Assembly: GCA_030867875.1 (NCBI GenBank)
Contig: JAOWCC010000577.1
Coordinates: 73,217,012 to 73,281,011, forward strand
DNA: 64,000 nt
Source of the DNA: Actinernus sp. WN-2022
Taxonomy: Eukaryota > Cnidaria > Anthozoa > Actiniaria > Actinernidae
Reading direction: 5' to 3'
Each line of letters starts with the position of its first letter. Position 1 is the first letter of the stretch. This document shows positions 20,399-31,010 of this stretch, in pieces. The notes under the pieces are model-generated. The model was not told the DNA's origin and did not search any database. It saw nothing but the letters and a program-made list of their open reading frames with translations. The translations under genes and the position numbers were made by a program.

Positions 20399-20937
20399 AG
20401 TGCAACTAACCCCTTTTGCTATTTTTATACATATGAATCTTTGAAAGGTTTTGAGTACTTCTGCGAATAAATTTTTGGCTTACAGAGAATACTCTATGTT
20501 CTAGGCTTGTTTGAAATGGTGAAAATTTGACCTTTCCCGACCCATGACCGCGTAAGAAAAAGCCTTGATCGATTCTTGATCTTACGTCATCTAACTCATT
20601 CGACTTTGCAATAATTTGAATAAATATTTAGCATTTTGTCTAAAATAACTGTTTTTTTTACTAACAACTCACAGACTGTGTATATTCTCTATGTATCGAT
20701 GTTCTTGTGATGGAAAGGCGCCATGGAGAATAATGTATTAATGAGGTGACGTAAGATCAAGAATCGACCCAGGCTTTTTCTTGCGCGGTCATGGGTCAGG
20801 AAAGGTCAACTTTTCACCATTTCAAACAAGCCTAGAACATAGAGTATTCTCTGTAATCCAAACATTTCTTCGAAGAAGTACTCAAAATCTTTCAAAGATT
20901 CATATGTATAAAAATTGCAAAAGGGGTTAGTTGCACT
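20399..20937. mobile_element. 539-bp TTAA-flanked MITE with about 190-bp inverted ends
   Basis: Flanked by TTAA on both sides (20395-20398 and 20938-20941). The termini are AGTGCAACTAACCCCTTTTG and its exact inverse. Pairing extends about 190 bp inward, through the ctagaacatagagtattctctg block to cgtaagatcaagaatcga. No ORF. TTAA targets are used by the piggyBac and Kolobok superfamilies, and the terminus does not begin CCC as piggyBac usually does. Confidence 0.85.
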
Positions 20938-21820
20938 TTAAGACCCTAGGTTGCTCAGTGATTCTGTTTAATCTCAACCAAGCAAATGGCATTGAATATA
21001 AAACTGAGAAAAAGCGTGACACTATTATTGGGAGTCTTTTCCCTCCTCGATGTTGGTTAGAAGGAATGGGCCTTCTAGAGTCCCAACATTGAGGGAGGCG
21101 AGGAAGACGAAAAGCCAGCACGGACGAACTGAAATCGTGAGTTTTCTGGAGTGTCCTAATAGTCGGGGAGCCAGCCCTCAAAAAAGGCTTTATTTAACGA
21201 GTTCGTTCAACCCACTCCACAGTAGAGGTTTGACAACGGATTCTGGTAGAGTGAACACTCCTGGTTAACGTTAGGTACGTTGTAGTCTCGGATTGTGGTA
21301 TCAGTTCCGAGTTTAAGGCGATATTTTTGTCGACTCCCGGAAGTTATGCATGAAAACGAGGCTGAATAGAAACTATCGAAATTCTCCTACTTGATCGTGA
21401 TAAGAAGCTGCGAAAACACTAAAAAAGCAACAGAAGTACAGAAAAGCCCTTGATAAAGAAGTTTAAGCCTATAGTTTGACCTCAATTTTTTTATTCACGA
21501 CGAAAGCTAAGCAGAGACAAACCAGACTGTGACTAGTTGAGTGACCGCTCGTTTATATATATTTTTAAGTAATTGAAATATCGTTTTCCGTAATCTGCGG
21601 GTTGACATCCATTCCTGCCTAAAGTTATTGTGTTTAGGCACGTTTTATTACTTCTCGCTCCTATTTTAGGCTCGTTTATTTGTAGATTTCGACCGAAACT
21701 TAACGCAGCCTCGTTTCCATGCTGTGCTACAAATTCAAAATGGCGGCAGGATAGAATTTTCTGAAGTCAGGATTATTAGAAAATTCTTGATGGTAAGTAT
21801 TAAAGTAACTCATTTTAAAG
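20938..21820. other. Non-coding interval with a small hairpin
   Basis: A short inverted repeat (cctcgatgttgg / ccaacattgagg) lies at 21043-21097. A GT donor-like ATG|GTAAGT occurs at 21790-21797, after CAAAATGGCGGC (21736-21747), so an untranslated first exon could be here. No ORF supports it. Confidence 0.35.
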
Positions 21821-21900
21821 ATGTCCATTAACTCAAGTTTCAAAAACAACCTTAAGAAGCTAGCTGAAAAATCAGGCAGGGAGATCACCGGTTTCCCTTC
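21821..21900 (+). other. Candidate first coding exon
   Basis: ATG at 21821 opens 80 bp of uninterrupted frame (MSINSSFKNNLKKLAEKSGR, then EITGFP) ending exactly at a strong donor, GTAAGT (21901). It lies about 550 bp upstream of the FEN-like pseudogene on the same strand, so it may be that gene's first exon. No independent confirmation. Confidence 0.35.
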
Positions 21901-22446
21901 GTAAGTTTGGTAAAATTTGATTCATTCAAAGAGCAATATGTCTTAATGCATGTTTGATCTAGCTCATAGATAGTTATTAAAAGACTGTTTTACTATATTT
22001 CTACATGTTTGTACATATGATAGCAATAATAGATCATGTGTGTTACGATTTTCGCGTAATTGCATAATTTGCTCCTCTATTGGTACTGTAAGTAAGAACT
22101 AGATTCAGCTACCAACCCAGCCATTATAATGTCAAATTAGAGATTTTGAATGTGAATGAAATTGTTGCCAAGGTTCTAAGTCATGAACAAATTTGAGTGC
22201 AAACGTGTACTGTGTGTAAATAAGGAAAGCAATTAAGAAATCAAAACATGCTACAAGAAATTAACCCATGCATGTATATATAAAGATGACTGACAATTGT
22301 ATTATAGAAACGAGACAAACTGTTTATGCAGTTGGGATCCGAGTTAGGATCCGAGTTAGGACGCCGAGTTAGGATCCCCTGTTAATGTCCCCTCTAGATA
22401 CTAGAAACTTTGTAATAAGAAATACGGTAGTTACCCACCAGTACAT
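21901..22446. other. Possible intron or spacer
   Basis: AT-rich. Contains a small direct repeat (gagttaggatcc-type units, 22336-22377). No gene. Would be the first intron if 21821-21900 is an exon of the following pseudogene. Confidence 0.35.
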
Positions 22447-25384
22447 GTGAAGACATCCTTGAATGTTCAGCCCATGGCAGGCGTCCAGCAGTCGGCTTTC
22501 GTTGGGCAACTGGAAAGTAACTGCTTTCAAAGAACAGATGATGCCTATTTATCGTCGTGTAGCATGGATCTGGCGTGGGCATTGGTACGAATGTTTCCAA
22601 CTAAGTTGTATGAAGTAGATCTCACTAGAGAGGAAAGCGTTCAATCTGTCCCAGGCTGGAGTGGTTTTAATGCAATGGTATTCCCCGATGTCATACATCA
22701 TACTGTGATTGGCTAATGTCCCATGATAAACGGATCATCAACCGAATTTAGCACGGTGTACACGGTGATATAAAGAGCGCAAAGTATGTGCGCTAGTCTC
22801 GGGCAGAGCGACGCAGTCATTATATTTGATCTCGGCATCTATTCGAAGGCAAAGCATATCCAGTGCAAACTAATTGTAATTCGTATGGGTGGCTTCCATA
22901 TCGCCTTGAATTTCCTTGCGCTCTTAGATAAAAAGTACCTAAACTCTGGTCTATATGCATCAGATTCGATAAAGAGATCTTCTGGAGCTGGTAGCACAAT
23001 GTCGTTAATGAGAGGAACAACAAGAAATCTGACTTGCAAAACCAGATGCGTTTTTTCGAAGCCTTTAGAACAGAAGAAAAGGCCAGATCACATATGTTTG
23101 CTTTCTGGGATGACTAAATTACCATGGTAATGATCCTGCTCCAGTTCATCAAAGCAGAACGCACAGGGAACTGGTCCCTTCACCCTGCAGCAACCTCTGC
23201 AATGATGTCTCAGTTCTATGCATTTGACAGACCAAACTATGCCCGATGGCTTCCTGTGTACTTGGCAGACATGAAAGAACTTCAGCAAAAGCATGATGCA
23301 GTGTATGAACAGTTCATGGATGGAAACCACGCAGTGAGCCGCTCAAGCCAGCCATTTGCCAAAGAGTGGACTGGCATGGCACTCGAACAGTGAATTAGTT
23401 TAGATTCCAAGTCTAAAGGGGGTATCATTGGGATCAGTCAAAACCCAGATGCGCTTAGACGATGGTTTTCAACCAGCCACGAAAGACCAGCTATAACGAC
23501 AGCAGTCAAGCAGATGTGTGGCATTAACGAACCAGATCGAGTTGGAACCCACAAGGAAGCAGCCCCTATGAGAGTACAACGCGATGAGAAAGATGTTCAA
23601 GGATTAGTCGATTGTTTCACGTCAGGTTTGATGAAGGATCCCTTTTCAATAGACAATGACGCTCTCTGTAAAATCGCAACTGGTTTGTACTGCCTGCAGC
23701 AGTGGCCGAACAACTAGTACGAAGCACCGAACAGGGACAGGTACATATTAATAGTTTCGTTGAGAAACGCCTAAATTCTAATGTGGTAAGCTTCTGGGAT
23801 CCAATGCAGAGCCTGTGTCGAAGCTACAAACGAGAAGCTCGTCACCATAGTTGAAGACAGGGATCTCTTTGGAAGGTTGCTCATCGTTACTAAGGTTCGG
23901 CAAGTTAACATCGAAGAGGTCCTTAGTTTTGAGCTTTCTTCGGTGCCATACGCTCTATCTCACGCCGATGGCAGCCTCAGAAAATCGACCAAGAGTGTAC
24001 TCCTATCAATCTTAGAGAAGGACGTCACCGTAGAGCCTAGGTTGTCTTCCCTACAACAGATGCCTACTGTCTACATCGTTGATGGAATGGCACTGATTCA
24101 GATGCTTAAATTTGGAGGGGTAGCTACATTTGGCGAACTTACTGTTAGGTTTTACGAAGTGATAACTAATTCCCATGATGGTAACTGTAGTCGAGTAGAT
24201 GTCGTCTTCGACCAGTACTGTGATCTCTCCATCAAGGCAGAGGAGAGAAAGAAGCGTAGCCTAGCAAACGCTTTAGAAGTGAGGATTTATGGAACATCCA
24301 CTACAGTCCTAAAACAGTGGACAAAGTATATTTCTAATTGCAAAAATAAAGTCAACCTCTGCGCCTTTCCGTGAAATCGGAAAGCAGCGACTCCGTTTTA
24401 ACAAAGAACTTGTTATTGGTGGAGGATTTAAGAATGGAGAACTTACTTTGTCCATCGAAAAAGACCAGTGTGAATTCGTCCCGACATTGAAAGCAGATCA
24501 CGAGGAGGCAGATACCAGGCTGATATTACATGCCAGATACGCTTTCCAAGCCGATGCGCAGAGGATTGTAATTCAGTCATCAAACACAGATGTTCTACTT
24601 CTCTGTGTATCTCACTATGACGACATTGGGTGTCAGGAGTTGTGGTTCCGTACCGGAGTCAAGGATCACCTAAGGTATATACCAGCCCACAAGGTGTCCC
24701 TTGGTCTTGGACAACAGCTGTGCAAAGCCCTTCCAGCATTCCATGCTGTGACAGGATGCGACTCGACCAGTGCACTGTCTGGCATTGGCAAGAAGAAAGC
24801 ATGGAAGGTCATCCTTAAAAATGAGCCACACCAACAGAGTCTTGCAAATGTGGGACAAACGCTTGAGGTCATTGAACAAGCAGCAGAAAATGTCGAAGCA
24901 TTTATTTGCAGTTTGTATGTAGTGTCAAACAGGGTTGCAGCCACAGTCGATGAAGCTCGATATCTAATGTTTTGTCAGAAAACACAGAGCAACGCCGTAC
25001 TTCCTCCTACATCTGACAGCTTACGGCAACACATCAAAAGGGCAGATTATCAGACATATGTGTAGAGAAAAGCACTCGTAGCGAGGCAAGAGTTGCCCTC
25101 GCGTGACAGTCACGGTTGGATCATCGAGGACAACACGCCGTACCCTCTCCTGATGACAAAACAACCAGGCCAGCAAGCATCATGGAACTGACAAACTGCC
25201 TGTGTAAGAGGAGCGCATGAACGCAGAACTGCTCTTGTAGCAAAAACGGACTTGCACTGAGGCTTGCAACTTCATGGGTGATGCTGAAAGATGCCATAAT
25301 CCGAACAGGGTGTTTTGTTCTGACTCAGATGCTTCGGATGTTTCATACTGCGATGATTATGAAAGACAATCGCAGCTTACACCG
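22447..25384 (+). pseudogene. Broken FEN/PIN-nuclease-like gene with Cys-rich tail
   Basis: Coding text runs through the region with stops (TAA at 22714 and about 22771, TGA at 23391) and several frameshifts (one near 24366). Recognised blocks: GGFHIALNF, DGNHAVSRS, RVGTHKEAAPMRV, and a run of acidic motifs in the order of the FEN1/XPG (PIN-like) fold: IVDGMALIQ (D at 24081), VVFDQ (D at 24210), EEADTRL (E 24505, D 24511), SSNTDVL (D at 24589) and GCDSTSALSGIGKKKA (D at 24760, helix-turn-helix-like). A Cys-rich, CXC-like tail follows (25180-25330). The stop codon is split by a Mutator-like insertion at 25385. I recall this as a high-copy family in corals and other invertebrates. The nuclease relation is my inference from motif order. 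Confidence 0.7.
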
Positions 25385-26469
25385 TAGCCTGATTTTCAGA
25401 CGGTACGATGTCGTCTGCTCACTTCCTCCCCCTCCCCGTCTGATGGACTTCATAGACTTTCATGTTCCTGACGTCATCAACCTTTGTTTTTACAATAAGC
25501 CAATACGAACACGCGTAAGAATTGAAGCGTGAAATGCAGAACAGTCGGGCAGTAGAGGCTTTTACTAGTTGGATCTATCAGCTTTCATGCACTGGAAAAA
25601 ACATTCTACAGCTTCAAACTTCTGTCGATTTCTCAGAATGGTATCCTGCATGAGGTGCCGTGGTTCTTTGGAGAGCAGGAACATTTTAAACGGAAGTTTC
25701 CGTGCAGTATTTGCAACAAGAAATATCAGCCTCGATTCCATGCCGTAAAGTTTATTACTGTGATCTTAGAACTTTTACGCTGTTGCTTTTATTTTTAAAA
25801 CGTTTTGAAGTTTGATATGTATGTCGATTAGTCACACAAGACCCTAAAGTTGTCCTAGGGTAGTTATTTTTGGTATCAGAGGTTGTTTTAACCGGACTTT
25901 CTGTGCAAAGTTTAGATGCCATTGCCGTACATGAACTTACGGAAGTGTGTTAATAATTCTGAAAACATAAATATTCACCCAAGTGCCATAAAACTTTTTC
26001 CATAACATACTCAGTATGTGTGTTCACTCCTGCAGGGAAAAATCATAATATTCCATGAAAGATTTGGTCTTCTAAAAGCCAAAAACCTAGGAGAATGTTT
26101 CAGATCTATTAATGCATAAGATTTATATAAGCGGAGGAAGATTAGTGATTTACCAAAGCCCGTAAGTAGATTCACAAACACATCGTTTCAATGAATACAC
26201 GATTCCAATGCTTTCTTCTGCTCTGGATATGGCTTCGAACTCCTGAAAACTTTTCAACTTCGGTTGACACACTGCTCAAGTCCTTCCCCAACGCCATTTA
26301 GAAAAAATATGCGGGCACATTCCTTAAATTCCAGACTTTGCTAAAAGTGTAAAGTTCGCTCTGATTGGTTGACATTATGACGTCAGGAACATGAAAGTCT
26401 ATGAAGTCCATCAGACGGTGAGGGGGAGGAAGTGAGCGGACGACCTCGTACCGTCTGAAAATCAGGCTA
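25385..26469. mobile_element. 1,085-bp non-autonomous Mutator-like element
   Basis: Ends TAGCCTGATTTTCAGACGGT with a near-perfect inverse on the right. The terminal repeats are about 100 bp. A 9-bp direct duplication CTTACACCG flanks it (25376-25384 and 26470-26478). Long terminal repeats plus a 9-bp duplication are the hallmark of MULEs. The interior (25485-26365) has no ORF. Removing it rejoins the tail of the FEN-like pseudogene to its stop codon and polyadenylation signal. Confidence 0.88.
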
Positions 26470-26487
26470 CTTACACCGTAGCTAGGT

Positions 26488-26493
26488 AATAAA
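26488..26493 (+). terminator. AATAAA polyadenylation signal of the FEN-like gene
   Basis: AATAAA lies a few bases after the TAG at 26479-26481, the stop codon that would directly follow the tail of the 22447-25384 gene if the Mutator-like insertion were absent. The position suits a compact 3' end. Confidence 0.55.
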
Positions 26494-26495
26494 GT

Positions 26496-28038
26496 GAATA
26501 CTTTTTGTTGCAGGTTTAGTTATTAGCCCATGTTCATGGTGCACACGTTTTTTTCTTTTTTTCTATTGTTATAGGCGTCCTCACGAGAATCCAAAACTAT
26601 CAGCTGATTAACTTACACAATAGAAAAAAGCGTGGATGCGTCCTAAGAAACCTTCCAAATGTATGCATTTACGGCGTTTTTTCCCTATAGGAGAGCAAAA
26701 GGTGTACAAGTCATTACTTAAACAATAAAATATATAGCTTAAAAAACGTATGCATGTGGACGGGACCTTAAAACGAAACCTTTCGTGCCATTTTTCCACG
26801 CGTCCGAGGGTACAAGGGTACAATAGTACATGTATTAATAAAACCGGAAGTATATTTTCCGGAAGTAAGCTTGGTGGGTCACGTGACATATTACTACTAC
26901 CATTAACAGTCTATGCGACAGAGGGCAACGTCTTTTTATATTTTTATTACGTTTCTGCACGATTTATTAAAAAATACAGCGTCTATTTCAATTATTTTAT
27001 CTTAGCCTCGTTTTCATGCAACTAATCTTGTCTCCAATTCTCTTTGTCATTTATGGATGTTAGCACTAATGACGTGCGAAACAGTGTGATACGAGGTCAC
27101 GCACAAAGAGCCCAAGCGTAGTTTCTGTGTCAGTCAGCGTAATATCTGAAATTGTAAGTGTTAAAGTTTGAATATCGTCTTTAAACTGCGTCTGGTTATT
27201 ATTTATGTTAGTTTTGAACTTTTCCAAAAACGATCTCCCCTTCATAATTAATGGAAAGGATGGAAGGGGTGGAGAGTTCATCTCGACAATCGATTCCAGA
27301 AATGTTATTTATACAATATTGTAAAGCACATAGAACAGATATGCTATATGCGCTATATAAATATATTATTATTTTTATTAATCAACAAGCTCCACAAAAT
27401 GACAAATTTTACCAAGAAATTCAGGTTTAATCGAGCTCAAACGTATGCAGCACACAGTACGATAATTATCTTACCTTTGCATGCATATAAAACGGTAACA
27501 TCACAGCTATACGCAAAGCCCAAACAAACTCAGTTAAACTTTCTCATAGCAGCCATTTTGAATGCGACTTTTCAACCTCCTCTCAGGGAAAACCTCGCTA
27601 ATTATTTAATTTTTGACCAACCAATCGCAATATGGGAAAATTTACACGTGTAAAATAAGCACGAGAAAATTAGTGATTAGAATCCTTTTGTTTTCACTGA
27701 GACCTCGTATCCGTGAATTTATCAGTACTAGTGTGGGGTCGGGATATAAATTTGTCGGGTCAACAATTCCGTTACGCCTCCCAGTGGTAATCAATTATGC
27801 TCCTTGGCCCCAGAAACGACCGCGCCAATGCCTCGGATTTGGGGAAGTCGCATTCAAAATGGTGAGTGAATCGTGAGTGAATCGTGTGGAAATAATGCCA
27901 TACCTGTGCAAGTTTGAACTGTCTGGCATTAGAAATGAGGGATACTTGCATTTACTTAAAATTACGTGAATGATGACGTCATAGTTACGTCATTGCCACT
28001 AAGTGATTTGTGCGTGATTGAAGCCACTTAAAAGCCTA
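26496..28038. other. Non-coding interval
   Basis: No gene recognised. A pair of inverted 17-mers (cattttgaatgcgactt at 27552-27568; aagtcgcattcaaaatg at 27843-27859) brackets about 275 bp. The second is followed by GTGAGT, which resembles a start codon at a splice donor. Small ORFs are unconvincing. Confidence 0.35.
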
Positions 28039-28469
28039 CCTTATTATAGACAATTAACGAAGCTGTAAATGTACGCGACTTAAATCAACGCGTCCTGAAA
28101 TTAACGCGAATTTCCGTGTAAGGCATGTTTACATGCATTTTATTAACGCGAACGCTTTTCATATGAGTGTAAAAATTAACTCCCGCAAAAAACATGCTAC
28201 ACGGTAATTGCGAATTACTCACGTCAGTCATATGAAAACCGCTCTATGCAAAATAATCTAAGACAAACTGTGCGTTTCACAATAGAAAACAACAACGTCC
28301 ATCAGCAGAACACGTTCAGAAGTCTATATAAAACATAAAGGTGCCTTAAAATAGCGATGCTAAAAATAGTGTGATTTTAATTAACGATGACGTAAATTAA
28401 GGTTCATTTAATTAACACATTTTTTTTATTCGCGTTAATAAAATACTTCGTTAATTTTCTATAATAAGG
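28039..28469. mobile_element. 431-bp TA-flanked MITE (Tc1/mariner-type target)
   Basis: Ends CCTTATTATAGACAATTAACGAAG, inverted on the right with one or two changes, between TA dinucleotides. Inside both ends, the motif ttaacgcgaa recurs. No ORF. TA duplication suggests the Tc1/mariner group. Confidence 0.7.
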
Positions 28470-28471
28470 TA

Positions 28472-29419
28472 TACGTATGTGTACATAGAAAATATTAAAT
28501 GAACCGTGCAGTACTGACTGAGGAAAGGGGCATGATAATACAGTCATTATATAGTGCTAGCAGAGAAACAGTGTTCTAGCGAGGAATTCTGCTCAGTTAT
28601 TTGTCAAATGACCCATAAATCATTTTCGTTTGGGTCAAGTGTTAATTTTTTTTGTGTCGAGATTTTGCGCCGGCAACCTATTAGATTGCACCTTCTTTCA
28701 AGTTCTATTCGCCACCAATCAGGAAATAAAAATATATATAATTCTGTATTTCCGAGCATGCTACGGGGTCTGGAGAGAGAAAGGATGTGAGTTTACTGTC
28801 GGTAGCTACTTATTTTCCATTTTCAGCGTTTTCAGCCGCAATTTTTCAGAATTATCGATAATTTATATAGTCTATCCTCAGAGGAAAATGTGACTTCTAG
28901 ACTCCGAGTCTGAAGAAAGTGAAAAAACTCAGAACTTGACTTTGAAGATGACTTTGTCTTGGAAGAGTGAAGTCGAACGGTGGACGTGAATCTAGCCGTA
29001 CAGCTCGCACTCGCAGTTCAAGAACCATAAGCAGATGAGCCACTTGCAGACGAAGAATGATTCAGGAATATTATACGAGGTTAAAAGTCTGAGCGATTTT
29101 TTCGCATGGAATTTAGAAACCTTGAGCATAAATCTTTTAATGAAAAATGTATCCAGCCAGGGTTCATATGCACTTTAAGTGAAATGCCAAGATTTGGTAT
29201 TTTTTCTAAAGCTGAGAGGAGTTTCGCGGCCTTTGGACGGGAATTTATCACATACTATGCGACATTCCCAGGCCTCCAAATACAGTAGTCAGTACACCCG
29301 TGACACTGACAGTCGTCTGATCAGTGATCAACACTATTAAGACAACAGCTTGTAAATGTAAGTAGATAAACTCATTTTATCAATTGAATGTGGTTGTGTT
29401 GATCTGACCTGACAGTAGC
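28472..29419. other. Non-coding interval with weak coding-like patch
   Basis: An acidic, stop-interrupted patch at about 28895-29060 (GACTCCGAGTCTGAAG...) looks like a decayed coding stretch, but I cannot name it. Several short ORFs (28554-28790, 29106-29288) have no domain. Confidence 0.3.
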
Positions 29420-29710
29420 CTGCGGATACAGCCGTCCGTCGGAAACCACAATCAAAACGTGGCCCCCGAGAGAGACGTCTGCGTCTTGAGACGGAAAATT
29501 CAATACTGATGACGTTTCGCGGCCAGGATCTGGTCGCGTTATTTGATTGGCTCGTATATGATAATTAGGCATACTATCCAATGAAATGACGCGACCAGAT
29601 CCTGTCCGCGAAACGTCATCAGTATGGAATGTTCTGTCCCAAGACGCAGACGTCTCTGTCGGGGGCCATGTTTTGATTGTGGTTCCCGATGCGAGACGGC
29701 TGTATCTGAC
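29420..29710. mobile_element. 290-bp MITE with about 140-bp inverted ends
   Basis: The left arm (gatacagccgtc ... gacgtctgcgtcttgagac ... gatgacgtttcgcgg ... gatctggtcgcgt) is mirrored by the right arm through cagccgtc reversed at 29692-29699. The two arms meet in a short AT-rich loop near 29560. No coding capacity. Target duplication not resolved. Confidence 0.8.
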
Positions 29711-29726
29711 ACTGAGGGGTCCTTTT

Positions 29727-30862
29727 AAAATATTTAACAGATAAAGAAGCCTTAGCCATGTTTTATGATAGTTTAATGTTCAAATTTCGTGCATTGTACA
29801 AAATCCAAGCCTGTGATTGGCTAATGAGCGTGCATTATTGGTGACCACAGCAATCGACCCAGACCCTCTCTTACCTAGGGAAAGGGAGACCTAGTCCTTC
29901 ACTCATGCAGTTACGTGTTTTGACGGCTTGAAAACCTCATTACAATCGCATATTAAACAGTGAAAATGCAGACAATTACTAGAAAGGTAACGGCAGGATT
30001 GAACTCTGTTGCCAAGGTGACAGAAGATAGTATATTTTGAGGCGAACATTTGCATAATCGCTCGTTGGAAATGGCTGATTTGCGAGTGCTGGAAGTACAA
30101 CTTTACAAGTCAACATGTGTCCGAGTGAACAGAATTTCTACAACACTCTAACAGTCCTTTTGAAGAAATGGATTTTATTTCCGGCGAGACCTTACTCTGT
30201 CAATAAGAGGCCACAATGAAGCGACAATTCAGAGCCAAGCATGCATGGAGGCCGGTTTTAAGATTTCAATTCACTGGAATCTGTAGGTTAGTTATTTTCG
30301 AATGAACTGAAGAAACTATTAATGAAAGTAGACTATCTAGGAGATAAGCCGGCTAAATACTCGATATTTGAATACATGGCTCCAAGAGAAACGTCAACTA
30401 AAGGCGTCAACAAAACTGACCGAACGCCAAAGTAAATTATTCTTTACAAAGTTTTCTACTTCTGTTTGTATTCACTGTCTATTGAAATGACATTTCTTTG
30501 TGGAGATATTTACCGTAAAATGATTTAATTCATGCGAAATATTTGACTTCTTTATAAAATTGTTATTGACAACTGATTTCAATTGAAATTCATGACTGAC
30601 AGTGCACTCAGTTTGAATATTAAAAGGGTTAGAAACTTTATGTTTGTGCTTTATCGGCAAAATACAGTCACTTGCTGACTGTACGATGAACTCAAAATGT
30701 CTTCATACTGCATTTGGCCTTCGGCCTCATGCAGTATTCATTATTTTTCGTTTATCGTACAGTCAGCGCGTGCCTGTATTTGTCGATAAAGCACTCACAA
30801 GCATTCTCTAACCCTCACATAAAACATGGATTTAAGGCTTCTTTATCTGTTTTATAATATAG
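29727..30862. mobile_element. Composite non-autonomous element enclosing R1 copy 2
   Basis: aacagataaagaagcctta with tagccatgttttatg (29736-29766) is mirrored by cataaaacatggatttaaggcttctttatctgtt (30821-30853). The enclosed 1.1 kb contains dispersed repeat R1 (30231-30815) and no gene. The outer inverted repeat suggests R1 lies inside a larger element. Confidence 0.55.
30231..30815 (+). repeat. Dispersed repeat R1, copy 2
   Basis: Matches 9470-10045. It keeps the full central hairpin: cttgctgactgtacgatgaa pairs with the ttatcgtacagtcag half, and gcatttggccttcggcctcatgc forms the tip. Ends AGGGTTAGAAACT / ATTCTCTAACCCT. It shows that copy 1 lost the hairpin centre. Confidence 0.75.
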
Positions 30863-31010
30863 ATTTACACGCGCGATGAACGGAAACCGACAGTTAAAAA
30901 CAATAAAACACAGCAAACCATGTTATATACTCTCATAAAACATGGCTTTTTAGCCAATCAGAGCGCGTGTACTATCGTATCTATATTATATTATAATATA
31001 ATTTATATGC
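30852..31010. mobile_element. Short MITE with tataatatagat termini
   Basis: The left end (ataatatagatttacacgcgc) is mirrored by gcgcgtgtactatcgtatctatattat on the right. Contains ttttagccaatcagagcgcgtg. Boundaries approximate. Confidence 0.45.
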
